From NCBI RefSeq assembly GCF_012184385.1, contig NZ_VSRL01000006.1, positions 30,641-94,640 of the forward strand: 64,000 nucleotides of DNA, in the 5' to 3' direction. Origin of the DNA: Lentzea indica. GTDB taxonomy: Bacteria; Actinomycetota; Actinomycetes; Mycobacteriales; Pseudonocardiaceae. The notes under the pieces are model-generated. The model was not told the origin of the DNA. It saw only the letters and a program-made list of their open reading frames with translations, and did not search any database. Both the position numbers and the translations under genes were made by a program. How positions within the stretch are numbered: position 1 is the stretch's first letter; every line of letters begins with the position of its first letter. Positions 43,504-53,853 of this stretch are shown piece by piece.

Positions 43504-43572
43504 GATTCATCACCTGCGGTGCTCAATGAGATCACTTCTCTGCGTTGGACAGCTTAATCGGGGAGGTCCAGA

Positions 43573-44421
43573 GTGGAGGCCATGGAGAAGCGTCGTATCG
43601 GAGAAGTGGAAGTCAGTGCCATCGGCCTGGGCGGCATGCCCATCTCCGTGCAGGGGAGGCCGGACCGCGCGCAAGCGATCGAGACCATCCACGCCGCGTT
43701 GGAGGCGGGCGTGACGTTCATCGACACCGCCGACGCCTACTCGCTCGACGACACCGACTTCGGCCACAACGAGGAGCTGATCGCCGAGGGGCTGCGGGGC
43801 CGTTCGGAAGAGGTGTTCGTGGCCACCAAGGGCGGCCACACCCGCGTGCCTGGCGGCGGCTGGGGGCTCGACGGACGCCCTGAGTACCTGCTCAAGGCCG
43901 TGGACGGATCGTTGCGGCGGCTCGGGGTCGACCAGATCTTCCTGTACCAGTTCCACCGGCCCGACCCGAGGACGCCGATCGCCGAGTCGGTCGGCGCGCT
44001 GAAGGAGCTGCTGGACAACGGCAAGATCCGCTACGCCGGTGTCTCGAACTTCAACCCGGACGAGATCGTGCTGGCCAACGAGATCCTGGGCGGGCGGCTC
44101 GCGGCCGTGCAGAACCAGTTCTCGCCGTTGTTCCGGTCGAGCGAGCCCGAACTGGAGCTGTGCGCGAAGCTCGGCATCGCGTTCCTGCCGTGGAGCCCGT
44201 TCGGCGGCATCGGCAAGGCGGGCGCGTTGAGCGGTCCGTTCAAGGAGATCGGCGACGCGCACGGTGTGAGCGCGCATCAGGTCTGTCTCGCGTGGATGCT
44301 GGCGAAGTCCGAAGTGGTCGTCCCCATTCCGGGTGCTTCCCGGCCCGCGAGCATCCGGGATTCCGCAGCGGCCACCCACCTGGAGTTGACCGCGGAGGAG
44401 TTGAGCCGCCTGGACGGGTGA
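43573..44421 (+). CDS. Aldo/keto reductase
   Basis: A 282-residue NADPH-dependent oxidoreductase with a TIM-barrel AKR pattern: FIDTADAYSL holds the catalytic Asp and Tyr, VATKGG the Lys, and YQFHRPDPRTP the His. The C-terminal IPGASRPASIRDSAAA binds the cofactor. Start at GTG 43573 after GGGAGG, or ATG at 43582. Next to a divergent LysR, probably its target. Substrate unknown. Confidence 0.85.
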   Translation: MEAMEKRRIGEVEVSAIGLGGMPISVQGRPDRAQAIETIHAALEAGVTFIDTADAYSLDDTDFGHNEELIAEGLRGRSEEVFVATKGGHTRVPGGGWGLDGRPEYLLKAVDGSLRRLGVDQIFLYQFHRPDPRTPIAESVGALKELLDNGKIRYAGVSNFNPDEIVLANEILGGRLAAVQNQFSPLFRSSEPELELCAKLGIAFLPWSPFGGIGKAGALSGPFKEIGDAHGVSAHQVCLAWMLAKSEVVVPIPGASRPASIRDSAAATHLELTAEELSRLDG

Positions 44422-44463
44422 CGCCAGTGGCCGATCAGGACAAATGGTCGGACGATCTAGTCC

Positions 44464-45255
44464 ATGCGGACCTTGATCAGCATCGTGGCGATCGTCGCCG
44501 GCATCACGCCGGCCCCCGCGTCCGCGGCGCCCTTGCCCGAGGGCTCCGCGGACCACTTCGCGGGTTCCCAGATACTCAAGCACGAAGGCGGTGGCAGCCC
44601 GCGAACAACGGAATCGCCGCCCACAGAAGGCAAAGTGCCCGGCATGGACGTGAGCAGCCACCAGGGCGACGTGGACTGGAAGTCCTCTTGGGACAAAGGT
44701 GCCCGGTTCTCCTACGTCAAGGCGACCGAGGGCACGCACTACCGCAACCCGAAGTTCACCCAGCAGTACAACGGTTCCTACGACGTGGGCATGATCCGCG
44801 GGGCGTACCACTTCGCGCTGCCCGACCGTTCCGACGGCGCGACGCAGGCGAACTTCTTCGTCGAGAACGGCGGTGGCTGGTCCCCTGACGGCAGGACGCT
44901 GCCGCCCGCACTGGACATGGAGTACAACCCCTACGGCGAGACCTGTTACAACATGAACCAGGCGGCGATGACCGCGTGGGTGAAAGCGTTCAGCGACAAG
45001 GTCTTCGAGCGCACCAAACGGCATCCCGTCATCTACACGTCCACGAGCTGGTGGAACAAGTGCGTCGGCGGCTCGGTGAAGTTCGGTGACAACAACCCGT
45101 TGTGGGTCGCGCACTACAACTCGACGCTCGGGCCGTTGCCGGTCGGGTTCGAGTTCCACACGATCTGGCAGTGGCAGGCCGCCGGGCTGTTCCCCGGCGA
45201 CCAGAACCTCTTCAACGGCAAGTTCGAGCAGCTTCAACGGATCGCGACGAGCTGA
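44464..45255 (+). CDS. Secreted GH25 lysozyme (N-acetylmuramidase)
   Basis: A 263-residue precursor with a signal peptide (MRTLISIVAIVAGITPAPASA). The GH25 domain starts at VPGMDVSSHQGDVDW, whose Asp is catalytic; LDMEYNPYG carries the Asp-x-Glu pair, and YTSTSWWNKC and WQWQAAG complete the barrel. It cleaves the beta-1,4 bond of muramic acid residues, in cell-wall turnover or attack on other bacteria. A long hairpin follows the stop. Confidence 0.88.
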   Translation: MRTLISIVAIVAGITPAPASAAPLPEGSADHFAGSQILKHEGGGSPRTTESPPTEGKVPGMDVSSHQGDVDWKSSWDKGARFSYVKATEGTHYRNPKFTQQYNGSYDVGMIRGAYHFALPDRSDGATQANFFVENGGGWSPDGRTLPPALDMEYNPYGETCYNMNQAAMTAWVKAFSDKVFERTKRHPVIYTSTSWWNKCVGGSVKFGDNNPLWVAHYNSTLGPLPVGFEFHTIWQWQAAGLFPGDQNLFNGKFEQLQRIATS

Positions 45256-45260
45256 CCGCA

Positions 45261-45309
45261 GGCGTCTGCAAGTACCACCAACCTCGAGTCGGTAGTACTT
45301 GCAGACGCC
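45261..45309. terminator. Long hairpin between lysozyme and purL
   Basis: Inverted repeat of 19 bases with one mismatch (GGCGTCTGCAAGTACCACC with GGTAGTACTTGCAGACGCC), loop of 11 bases. It sits between convergent genes (5 and 6 bases from the two stops) and can serve both strands. Confidence 0.75.
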
Positions 45310-45315
45310 GAACAG

Positions 45316-47571
45316 CTAGTCGAACAGGGCAGGGAGGGTGCCCTCCCAGGCCTCGCGGAGCTCGTCGAGCGGGAGCTCACCGAGACCCTGGATCTCCAGC
45401 GCGTTCGACTCCGGGTCGACGACACCGACCTTGCGCCACGGCAGAGCGCGCGCGGTGCACATGTCGGTGAAGCGCTGCTCCTCCGTGCGCGGCACGGCGA
45501 CCAGCACGCGGCCGGCGGACTCACTGAACAGCTCGGTGAACAGGTCGCCGGAGAGGAAGACCCGCGCACCCGTCTCGCCGATCAGGCACGTCTCGACCAG
45601 CGCCTGGGCCAGACCGCCCTCGGCGAGGTCGTGCGCGGCGGAGACCATGCCGTCACGGGAACCCGCGACGAGGATCTGGCCGAGCAGCTTCTCGCGCTGC
45701 AGGTCGGCCTTCGGGGGCAGACCGCCGAGGTGACCGTGGACGTGGTGCGCCCACTCCGACCCGCCGAACTCCTCACGCGTCTCGCCGAGCAGCAGCAGCG
45801 TCTCGCCGGCCTCGGCCCCGATCCCGGTGGGGATGCGGCGCCGCACGTCGTCGATCACGCCCAGCACGCCGACGACCGGCGTCGGCAGGATCGCCGTGGA
45901 ACCTGTCTGGTTGTAGAAGCTGACGTTGCCGCCGGTCACCGGGATGCCCAGCTCGGCGCAGCCGTCCGCGAGGCCCTTCACGGCCTGCTCGAACTGCCAC
46001 ATGACCGCGGGGTCCTCCGGCGAGCCGAAGTTGAGGCAGTTCGTGACGGCGACCGGCGTGGCACCGGTGGCCGCGACGTTGCGGTAGGCCTCGGCCAGCG
46101 CGAGCCGCGCGCCCTCGTACGGGTCGAGCTTGGTGTAGCGGCCGTTGCAGTCCGTCGAGAGAGCGACACCGCGGTGCGTCTCCTCGTCGATCCGGATCAT
46201 GCCGGAGTCGCTGGGCTGCGCCAGGACGGTGCCACCGCGCACGTACCGGTCGTACTGCTGCGTGACCCACTTCTTGGAGGCCAGGTTGGGGCTGGCTGCC
46301 ATGGTCTTGATCAGCGCGAGGACGTTCTCCGGCCGGGGCAGGCTGTCCGGCGTGTTCGCCTGCAGCTCGTCCTGGTCGGCCGGCCGCTGGATCGCCCGGT
46401 TGTAGACCGGGCCCTCGTGGGCGACGGTGCGCGGCGGCACGTCGACGACGACCTCGTCGTTGAACGTGATGACCAGGCGGTCGCCGTCCGTCACCTCACC
46501 GATCTCGGTGGCGATGACGTCCCACTTCTGACAGACCTCCATGAACGCCTCGACGTTCGCGGGCTCGACGACCGCGCACATGCGTTCCTGGGACTCGCTG
46601 GAGAGGATCTCCGCCGGGGTCATGCCCGTGGCCCGCAGCGGCACCCGCTCGAGCCACACGTGCATGCCACCGTCACCGGCGGACGCCAGCTCGCTCGTCG
46701 CGCAGGACAGGCCGGCGCCGCCGAGGTCCTGGATGCCGACGACGATGCCCTTCTCGAAGAGCTCGAGCGAGCACTCGATCAGCACCTTCTCGGTGAACGG
46801 GTCGCCGACCTGGACGCTCGGCAGCTTCTTGCGCTTGCCGACGCTGTCGTCGAACGTCTCACTCGCGAGAACCGACACGCCACCGATGCCGTCGAGCCCG
46901 GTGCGCGCGCCGTAGAGGATGACCTTGTTGCCGGTGCCCGACGCGTGCGCGAGGTGCAGGTCCTCGACCCGCATCGCGCCGACGCACAGGGCGTTGACCA
47001 GCGGGTTGCCCTGGTAGGACTCGTCGAACACGACCTCGCCGCCGATGTTCGGCAGGCCGAGGCAGTTCCCGTAGCCACCGACGCCGGCGACGATGCCGGG
47101 CAACACGCGCTTGGTGTCCTCGGCGTCCGGCTTGCCGAAGCGCAGCGGGTCCATGACCGCGAGCGGCCGCGCGCCCATGGCGAGGATGTCGCGGACGATG
47201 CCGCCGACACCCGTGGCCGCACCCTGGTAGGGCTCGACGTACGACGGGTGGTTGTGGCTCTCGACCTTGAACGTGACGGCCCAGCCGTCACCGATGTCGA
47301 CGACGCCGGCGTTCTCGCCGATGCCCGCGAGCATCTTCGAGCGCATCCCGTCGGTCGTGGTCTCGCCGAAGTACTTCAGGTGCACCTTGGACGACTTGTA
47401 GGAGCAGTGCTCGCTCCACATGACCGAGTACATCGCGAGCTCGGCGTCCGTCGGGCGGCGGCCGAGGATCTCCTTGATGCGCGCGTACTCGTCGTCCTTC
47501 AGGCCCAGCTCCTTGTAGGGCTGCTCCTGGTCGGGAGTGCTCTCCGCGTTCTTGACGGTGTCGATCATCAT
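45316..47571 (-). CDS. purL: Phosphoribosylformylglycinamidine synthase, large subunit
   Basis: A 751-residue PurL of the small (three-part) type, which with PurQ and PurS converts FGAR to FGAM. Visible are [12 protein letters not shown] near residue 50, KVESHNHPS near 105, and the glycine-rich [11 protein letters not shown] and [11 protein letters not shown] segments of the ATP site and repeated AIRS-like folds. The ATG at 47571 overlaps the purQ stop. Confidence 0.92.
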   Translation of the reverse strand: MMIDTVKNAESTPDQEQPYKELGLKDDEYARIKEILGRRPTDAELAMYSVMWSEHCSYKSSKVHLKYFGETTTDGMRSKMLAGIGENAGVVDIGDGWAVTFKVESHNHPSYVEPYQGAATGVGGIVRDILAMGARPLAVMDPLRFGKPDAEDTKRVLPGIVAGVGGYGNCLGLPNIGGEVVFDESYQGNPLVNALCVGAMRVEDLHLAHASGTGNKVILYGARTGLDGIGGVSVLASETFDDSVGKRKKLPSVQVGDPFTEKVLIECSLELFEKGIVVGIQDLGGAGLSCATSELASAGDGGMHVWLERVPLRATGMTPAEILSSESQERMCAVVEPANVEAFMEVCQKWDVIATEIGEVTDGDRLVITFNDEVVVDVPPRTVAHEGPVYNRAIQRPADQDELQANTPDSLPRPENVLALIKTMAASPNLASKKWVTQQYDRYVRGGTVLAQPSDSGMIRIDEETHRGVALSTDCNGRYTKLDPYEGARLALAEAYRNVAATGATPVAVTNCLNFGSPEDPAVMWQFEQAVKGLADGCAELGIPVTGGNVSFYNQTGSTAILPTPVVGVLGVIDDVRRRIPTGIGAEAGETLLLLGETREEFGGSEWAHHVHGHLGGLPPKADLQREKLLGQILVAGSRDGMVSAAHDLAEGGLAQALVETCLIGETGARVFLSGDLFTELFSESAGRVLVAVPRTEEQRFTDMCTARALPWRKVGVVDPESNALEIQGLGELPLDELREAWEGTLPALFD

Positions 47572-48239
47572 GCCTTCACCACCGTGTCGAGCAGGGACAG
47601 GAACATCCCGAGCCCGTCGTCAGTCGGACCGGTGAGCGCGTCGATGGCGTGCTCGGGGTGCGGCATGAGGCCGACGACGTTGCCCTTGGCGTTGGTGATG
47701 CCCGCGATGTTGTTGCGGCTGCCGTTCGGGTTCTCGCCGACGTACCGGAAGACGACCCTGTTGTTGTCTTCGAGCTCTTTGAGGGTGTCCTCGTCGGCCT
47801 GGTAGCCGCCTTCACCCGACTTCAGCGGCACGAGGATCTCGGCTTCGAGGTCGTAGCGGCTCGTCCAGGCGGTGGTGTTGTTCTCGACGCTGAGCCACTG
47901 GTCGCGGCACACGAAGTGCAGCTTGTGGTTGCGGACGAGCGCGCCGGGCAGCAGGTGCGCCTCGGCGAGGATCTGGAAACCGTTGCAGATGCCGAGAACC
48001 GGCATCCCCTTGTTCGCGGCCTCGATCACTTCCTGCATGACCGGCGCGAACCTCGCGATGGCACCGCACCGCAGATAGTCGCCGTACGAGAACCCGCCGG
48101 GCACCACAACCGCGTCAACGCCCTTGAGATCGTGGTCGCCGTGCCACAGCGGCACGGCCTCCCCGTCGGCGTACTTCACGGCCCGTTGCGCGTCGACGTC
48201 GTCGAGCGTGCCGGGGAAGGTGATGACACCGACCCTCAT
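47568..48239 (-). CDS. purQ: FGAM synthase, glutaminase subunit
   Basis: A 223-residue class I glutamine amidotransferase that supplies ammonia to PurL. The nucleophile Cys is in [11 protein letters not shown]; the His/Glu of the triad are in MPHPEHAID. The PurQ-typical start [16 protein letters not shown] is present. Overlaps purS and purL by 4 bases each. Confidence 0.92.
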   Translation of the reverse strand: MRVGVITFPGTLDDVDAQRAVKYADGEAVPLWHGDHDLKGVDAVVVPGGFSYGDYLRCGAIARFAPVMQEVIEAANKGMPVLGICNGFQILAEAHLLPGALVRNHKLHFVCRDQWLSVENNTTAWTSRYDLEAEILVPLKSGEGGYQADEDTLKELEDNNRVVFRYVGENPNGSRNNIAGITNAKGNVVGLMPHPEHAIDALTGPTDDGLGMFLSLLDTVVKA

Positions 48240-48475
48240 GCCTCGACCCTGCGCACGATCCAGTCCTCGATCACGGGGTTGGCGAGGAAGGTCTCAGCGA
48301 TCTTGGCGAGCGTGGCGTCGTCGACGTCGTCGGCGACCTCCAGCTCGAAGTGCTTGCCCTGACGGACAGCGGTGATGCCGTCAAAGCCGAGGCGTGGCAG
48401 CGCGTTCGCCACCGCCTGGCCTTGGGGGTCGAGAATTTCGGGCTTCGGCATGACGTCGACGACGACTCGGGCCAC
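48236..48475 (-). CDS. purS: FGAM synthase, PurS subunit
   Basis: A 79-residue PurS subunit ([21 protein letters not shown] then [10 protein letters not shown]), which bridges PurL and PurQ and stabilises the ammonia channel. First gene of the purSQL operon. Length is normal. Confidence 0.92.
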   Translation of the reverse strand: MARVVVDVMPKPEILDPQGQAVANALPRLGFDGITAVRQGKHFELEVADDVDDATLAKIAETFLANPVIEDWIVRRVEA

Positions 48476-48580
48476 GACAGACTGCTCCCGGGTTTGAAGG
48501 GCTGGCGGTACCTCGGGAGCCTACCTGACCTGGGCGTTCATCTCTTCGACACGTGGTCGGGGGCACATCTTCACGGGGCT

Positions 48581-48872
48581 TCACCATCGGGTGAACCGGC
48601 TTGTCATGGCCGCGCTGCTTGGGCGAGTAGATCTCGCCAAGGCCCCGTAGGCCGAGGAAGTGAGCACGGTGCCCGTCCGGACGGTCGGCCGCCGTGCTTC
48701 GCGCTTTCTGGACCAGTTGTCCATCGCCGTCTCCTTCGCGACGAGCGAGTGCACGCGCCTGGCCCAGTCGCCCTCGGCGCCGTGACACCACGCCACCACG
48801 TCCGGAATCCACAGCAACTCGTCCTGTGTGCTCACCAGTGCTCGACTCGTCGACGAAGGCGTGCAGACTCAC
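48581..48872 (-). pseudogene. Remnant of a DUF3800-like gene, internally deleted
   Basis: Within the 510-base gap between purS and the epimerase. From a GTG at 48872 the frame begins SLHAFVDES, as in DUF3800 N-termini; after ~14 residues the adjacent frame (from GTG 48835) continues with ELLWIPDVVAWCHGAEGDWARRV, which resembles the C-terminal part of the same kind of protein. The centre (well over 100 residues) is missing and the frames do not match. I see nothing else in this gap. Confidence 0.35.
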
Positions 48873-48987
48873 GAAACGTCCATCGACCGGGGCCGAACGG
48901 TACTGAAAGAAGTCCAGCCGATCGAGGCGTTACGCCGAAAGCAGAGAGCGCTGGCACTCGCGCCGGATCGGACGGATGCTGGAGATC

Positions 48988-49968
48988 ATGAAGATCCTGG
49001 TGCTCGGCGGAACCGTGTTCCTCAGCAAGGCCATCACGGCGGAGGCTGTCCGCCGAGGCCACGAGGTGGTGTGTGGCGCGCGCGGCGCCTCGGGTGGCGT
49101 TCCCGAAGGCGCACGCCTGATCCCGATCGACAGAAACAAACCGGGTGCGTTCGACCAGCTGGCCGGTGAGCAGTTCGACGCGGTCATCGACGTGGCGAAG
49201 TACTCGGTGAACTGGGTGCGCGACGCGCTGGAGGCGTTCGGGGCCACGACGCCGCATTGGACGTTCGTGTCCAGCATCTCGGTCTACGCCGACCACGCGT
49301 CGGGCAGCGACGAGCTCCTCCCGCCCCTCGAGGACGACCCGGCGGCGGAGTTCTCGTCGGAGCGGTACGGCAGCGTCAAGGTGGCCAGCGAGAACGCCGT
49401 CAGGGAGGCGGTCGGCGGCCGTGAGTTCATCGTCAGGGCAGGGCTGGTCACCGGGCCGAACGACCCGTCGGACCGGTTCGGGTACTGGCCGGCGCGGCTG
49501 TCGCAGGGCGGGCGGGTCGTGGTGCCGGACAGCCCCGACCTGAGTTTCCAGCACATCGACGCGCGCGACCTGGCTGAGTGGATCGTGCTGGCCGCGGAAG
49601 AGCGCATCACGGGGACCTACGACTCGGTGGGGCCGGTAATGCCGTTCCAGATGGCGATCGGGGAGATCGCCGGTGCGGTGGCGCCGCAGGACACGCAGCT
49701 CGTTTCCGTGCAGGAGAGCGTGCTGGAGAAGCTGGGGATCAACCCGTGGGGCGGGCCGCGGTCGCTTCCGCTGTGGTTGCCGAAGGACTTCGCGAAGATG
49801 ACCAGCCGCGACGTCAACGCGGCGCTGGCCAACGGGCTCAGGCAGCGGCCGCTGGCCGAGACCGCGCTCGACTCGCTGGAGTACGAGCGCGGCCTCGGGC
49901 TGGACAGGCCTCGCAAGGCGGGGCTGAGCCCCGCCGAGGAGGACGAGATCCTTGCAGCGGTGAGTTGA
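48988..49968 (+). CDS. NAD-dependent epimerase/dehydratase-family oxidoreductase
   Basis: A 326-residue extended SDR-like protein. The nucleotide-binding motif is slightly unusual (MKILVLGGTVFLSKA rather than GxxGxxG), then DVAKYSVNWVRDAL and the catalytic region FVSSISVYA with ERYGSVKVASE (Tyr and Lys). This pattern is found in actinobacterial reductase/epimerase proteins of unclear substrate. The ATG at 48988 was chosen because GGAG precedes it and the motif starts immediately; an ATG at 48976 is the alternative. Adjacent to the convergent protease. Confidence 0.78.
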   Translation: MKILVLGGTVFLSKAITAEAVRRGHEVVCGARGASGGVPEGARLIPIDRNKPGAFDQLAGEQFDAVIDVAKYSVNWVRDALEAFGATTPHWTFVSSISVYADHASGSDELLPPLEDDPAAEFSSERYGSVKVASENAVREAVGGREFIVRAGLVTGPNDPSDRFGYWPARLSQGGRVVVPDSPDLSFQHIDARDLAEWIVLAAEERITGTYDSVGPVMPFQMAIGEIAGAVAPQDTQLVSVQESVLEKLGINPWGGPRSLPLWLPKDFAKMTSRDVNAALANGLRQRPLAETALDSLEYERGLGLDRPRKAGLSPAEEDEILAAVS

Positions 49969-51101
49969 TCAGAGCAGGGAGTTGATCTGCGCGGCGACGA
50001 GGTCGATGCGCACGCCCTGGTTCGGGCAGCCGCCGAAGTGGTGGAGCCCGATCACCTTGTGCGTGCGCCTCGACAGCACCGGTGAACCGGACGAGCCGCC
50101 TTCGGTGTCGCACATGTAGCTGATGTCGGACTGCGACGAACTGCCGTTCACGCGCACCGCGCGCACGATGCAGTAGCCGCCACCGTTGTTGTTGTCGCGC
50201 AACGACAACTTCTTGAGCTTCCCGGCCGGTGGCCGACGACGTACATCTCCTCACCCACGGCCGGGACGCGCGCGTCCAGCTCGAGGTAGCCGAACGAGCT
50301 GATGGCCGCGAAGTTGTTCACGGTGAAGAGGGTGTAGTCAAGCCCGGCGTTGGTCTTGAGGACCTGGGACGCCAGCACCTTCGTCGTCGGAGCGGACGCC
50401 GTCCCGCCGCAGGTCGGGCACTGGTAGTTGAACCACACCTCGATGCCGGTGGTGCTCGTGAAGCAGTGGTTGTTGGTCAGCAGGCGGTTGTTGGGACCGA
50501 CCCGCCACGCCGTGCACAGCGAGCTGCCGTTGCGCAGCAGCTTCGCCACGGACTTGGTCTTCCCGAACTCGGTCGGGTTGCTGGACTGGTAGCAGACCGC
50601 GTCCTTGTAGTCGTTCGTGCCGCAGATGCTCTGCACGGACGGCTGCGAGGACATCTCGGCCTCGGTGTACCCGCGCGTGATCTTGTCGATCCGCACGCGG
50701 CTGAGCGGGTTCGTCAGCGACACGACCGCCTTCTCGCCGGTGATCGACATGGCCCAGAAGCCGGTCTTGTCGATCGTCGCGGTCTGGGAGGCCTTCAGGT
50801 CCCGCGTGTACGTGTACTTCTCGGTGCCGTCAGGGTTCGACACCGTCAGCACGTCACCGGGCAGGATCCGGAGATCGGCGAAGTGGATCTTCACGTACCC
50901 GGAGCCTGGCCGGTCGATCACGGTCGAAAGGGACTTTCCACCCACGCGGACCGAGAGCGACTCCTCGGTGCCGATCTCCTGCGACTGAGGCGCCTGAGGC
51001 GCCTGAGCCTGAGCAGGTGTAGAGGTGGTGGTTGCAGGGACAAAGGACGTCATCGGCAGGGCGAGCGCCAGTGCCGTGAGGAGTTGCAGGGTTTTCCTCA
51101 T
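49969..51101 (-). pseudogene. Secreted trypsin-like serine protease, 1-base frameshift
   Basis: Signal peptide (MRKTLQLLTALALALPMTS, cleaved in the Ala/Gln/Pro-rich region) and a propeptide-like beta domain, then a protease with NNHCF (His), GLDYTLF (Asp) and GGSSGSPVL (Ser). Cys residues are paired as in secreted proteases. At 50228-50229 one G is missing: restoring it changes GHRPGSS to GHPAGKLKKLSLRDNN and joins the two frames, total 377 residues. Related to lysyl-endopeptidase-like S1 peptidases. Probably a sequencing error rather than decay, as both halves are well kept. Confidence 0.78.
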
Positions 51102-51167
51102 ACCATTTGATACTTCCGACGTCACCTGACCGTGTCAGCCCGCCAAACGTCGGTAATGGAGGAATCC

Positions 51168-51791
51168 ATGCGAGTTGTCCATTTCGGTCATGCCTGCGTG
51201 CTTCTCGACTCCGGGACAACGCGCATCCTGATCGACCCCGGCACGTTCTCCAGCGGGTTCGAGGACGCGAAAGACCTGGATGCGGTGCTGATCACGCACC
51301 AGCACTACGACCACCTGGACACCGAACGGCTGCCCGCGCTGCTCAGGGCGAACCCGCGGGCGCAGCTGATCGTGGACGAGGGATCAGCACCGAGCGTCGA
51401 AAATCCGACGGTCGCCCAACCGGGCGAAACGCTCAAAGTCGGCGACACGACGGTCAAGGTCGTCGGCGGCAGGCACGCGATGATCCACGAGGACATCCCG
51501 ATCGTGCCGAACACCGGCTACGTGGTCGGCGACGGCGCGTTCTACCACCCCGGCGACTCGCTGTTCGTGCCGGACGAGGACGTCGACGTGCTCGGCCTGC
51601 CCACGGGCGCGCCGTGGATGCGGCTCGGCGAGGCCGTCGACTTCCTCCGCGCGGTCAAGCCCCGCACCGCCGTGCCGATCCACGAGAAGCTGCTGTCGAT
51701 GCCGGAGAACGCCTACCGCATCTTCGAGATGCTCAAGCCGGAGAGCACCGAGATCAAGCCGCTGACGCCTGGCGAGGTGACGGCAGTCTGA
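51168..51791 (+). CDS. MBL-fold metallo-hydrolase (UlaG-like)
   Basis: A 207-residue metallo-beta-lactamase-fold protein. The metal motif is THQHYDHLD; further ligands are probably in GRHAMIH and YHPGDS. Start at ATG 51168 after GGAGGA; an upstream extension is not supported. Substrate unknown. Its last 38 bases overlap the convergent DUF2334 gene. Confidence 0.82.
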   Translation: MRVVHFGHACVLLDSGTTRILIDPGTFSSGFEDAKDLDAVLITHQHYDHLDTERLPALLRANPRAQLIVDEGSAPSVENPTVAQPGETLKVGDTTVKVVGGRHAMIHEDIPIVPNTGYVVGDGAFYHPGDSLFVPDEDVDVLGLPTGAPWMRLGEAVDFLRAVKPRTAVPIHEKLLSMPENAYRIFEMLKPESTEIKPLTPGEVTAV

Positions 51792-52404
51792 CGTAGGTGG
51801 TCGGCGCGGCGTCGTGGGCGAGAGCGACGTCCACGGCGTCGAGCACGGCCTGCCTCGCGCCTGACCGGTGCAGATCGCGAGCGTCCACGGTGATCCTGGT
51901 CAGCCCACCGCGGCGTGCGGACCGTGCCGTCGCGTAGACCAGCGCCAGTGTTCGCAGCTCACCGAAGCTGCTGCGTTCGGTCAACGCGTGCAGGCGGCCG
52001 AGCGTCGCGAGCCCGGTGCCGAGGTCACGCACGGCGTGCGCGTCGGCGCACCGGTTGAACCGGTGCTTGGCCAGCGCGATCAACGTTCCCGGCGACGCCA
52101 CGCAACGACGTGGCGCGAAGGTGTCGGCGTTGAGCCCGATCGCGTCCATCTGGACACGCGCGCCCATCAACAACAACCCCGCCTCGTGGGCGGGCAACCG
52201 CCGTTGGCCGAGACCGTGCAGCACGACGGCGTCGCCGAGCGAGGCGCGATGCCGCACCCATTCCTGCGCCCTGCCGAGCTCGCGAGGTACCACGAGCAGC
52301 GACAACGGCACCCGCCGCGGATCAAGGGCCGCGGCAAGATCAGCGCATCGGTCGAGTGTCTGCGGACCGATGCCGGACAGTGAGACCACGAGCTGTGAGT
52401 GCAC
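51754..52404 (-). CDS. DUF2334 polysaccharide deacetylase-like protein
   Basis: A 216-residue protein from the GTG at 52404. It begins with a beta-strand and IGPQTLDRCADLAAALD, then VPLSLLVVPRE and VVLHGLGQRR, the NodB-like barrel features of DUF2334 proteins (the metal site is not obvious). It may act on cell-surface sugars, but this is only inferred. Overlaps the MBL gene at its 3' end. Confidence 0.65.
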   Translation of the reverse strand: MHSQLVVSLSGIGPQTLDRCADLAAALDPRRVPLSLLVVPRELGRAQEWVRHRASLGDAVVLHGLGQRRLPAHEAGLLLMGARVQMDAIGLNADTFAPRRCVASPGTLIALAKHRFNRCADAHAVRDLGTGLATLGRLHALTERSSFGELRTLALVYATARSARRGGLTRITVDARDLHRSGARQAVLDAVDVALAHDAAPTTYVRLPSPRQASAA

Positions 52405-52454
52405 GTTCTGAGTGCGCCACGCCGTGGTGACATCCGCGTGAAACCGGAGCTAAC

Positions 52455-53330
<876 letters not shown>

Positions 53331-53412
53331 GCTGGTCAGCCTACGTGCACGTCTTCGGCGAAACCGACCTACACCCCTTCACCCCTACAGATCAAGCCCG
53401 AAGGGCCTTAAG

Positions 53413-53853
53413 GTGCACTCCGTGCTCACCCGAAAGGCGTTGTGGATCCCGGCATTGGCCAGCGCGGGACTGCTCATCGTGCTGGGCGTCGCAGGGTGGA
53501 GCATCGACTCCACCCCCATCTCGTCGCCGTCGTCGGGCTCGCAGAACACGAGCACGACCCAGTCGGTCAGCATCGTGCCGACCCCGGACGTCGCCGACAT
53601 CACGGTCAAGACCACGACCTCAACGACGACGACCACCACGACGACCACCACGCAGCCGAAGCCGCCACCCGTGCAGGCACCGCCGCCCGCGCGGCCGACG
53701 ACGACCAGCGAGCCGCCGCAGCAGGGCCTGTTCGTCAGCGAAGGCGGCCGGTGCAATCCCGAAGGCGCGCGCGGCATCGGCTTCCTCGGCGAGCAGTTGG
53801 TCTGCCGCAAGGACGACAACCGCGGCGGCCGTCTGCGCTGGCAGAAGGCCTAG
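53413..53853 (+). CDS. Membrane-anchored or secreted Thr-rich protein with a small C-terminal Cys domain
   Basis: A 146-residue protein from the GTG at 53413. One N-terminal hydrophobic helix (about residues 10-28) is followed by a Ser/Thr-rich stretch with a run of about a dozen Thr residues and a Pro-rich linker, then a short domain GGRCNPEGARGIGF...LVCRKDDN with two Cys, probably disulphide-bonded, resembling short C-terminal modules of other actinobacterial surface proteins. The linker is likely glycosylated. Function unknown. Confidence 0.65.
   Translation: MHSVLTRKALWIPALASAGLLIVLGVAGWSIDSTPISSPSSGSQNTSTTQSVSIVPTPDVADITVKTTTSTTTTTTTTTTQPKPPPVQAPPPARPTTTSEPPQQGLFVSEGGRCNPEGARGIGFLGEQLVCRKDDNRGGRLRWQKA

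Noticed and set aside
39955..44421. A secondary-metabolite gene cluster (methyltransferase, aldo/keto reductase, LysR)
   Set aside because: No PKS, NRPS, terpene or RiPP core gene nearby; the genes are on different transcripts.
45631..47805. Plus-strand open frame of 724 codons over purL and purQ
   Set aside because: Shadow of purL; composition (Val, Asp, Arg, Gln-rich) and lack of motifs show it is not coding.
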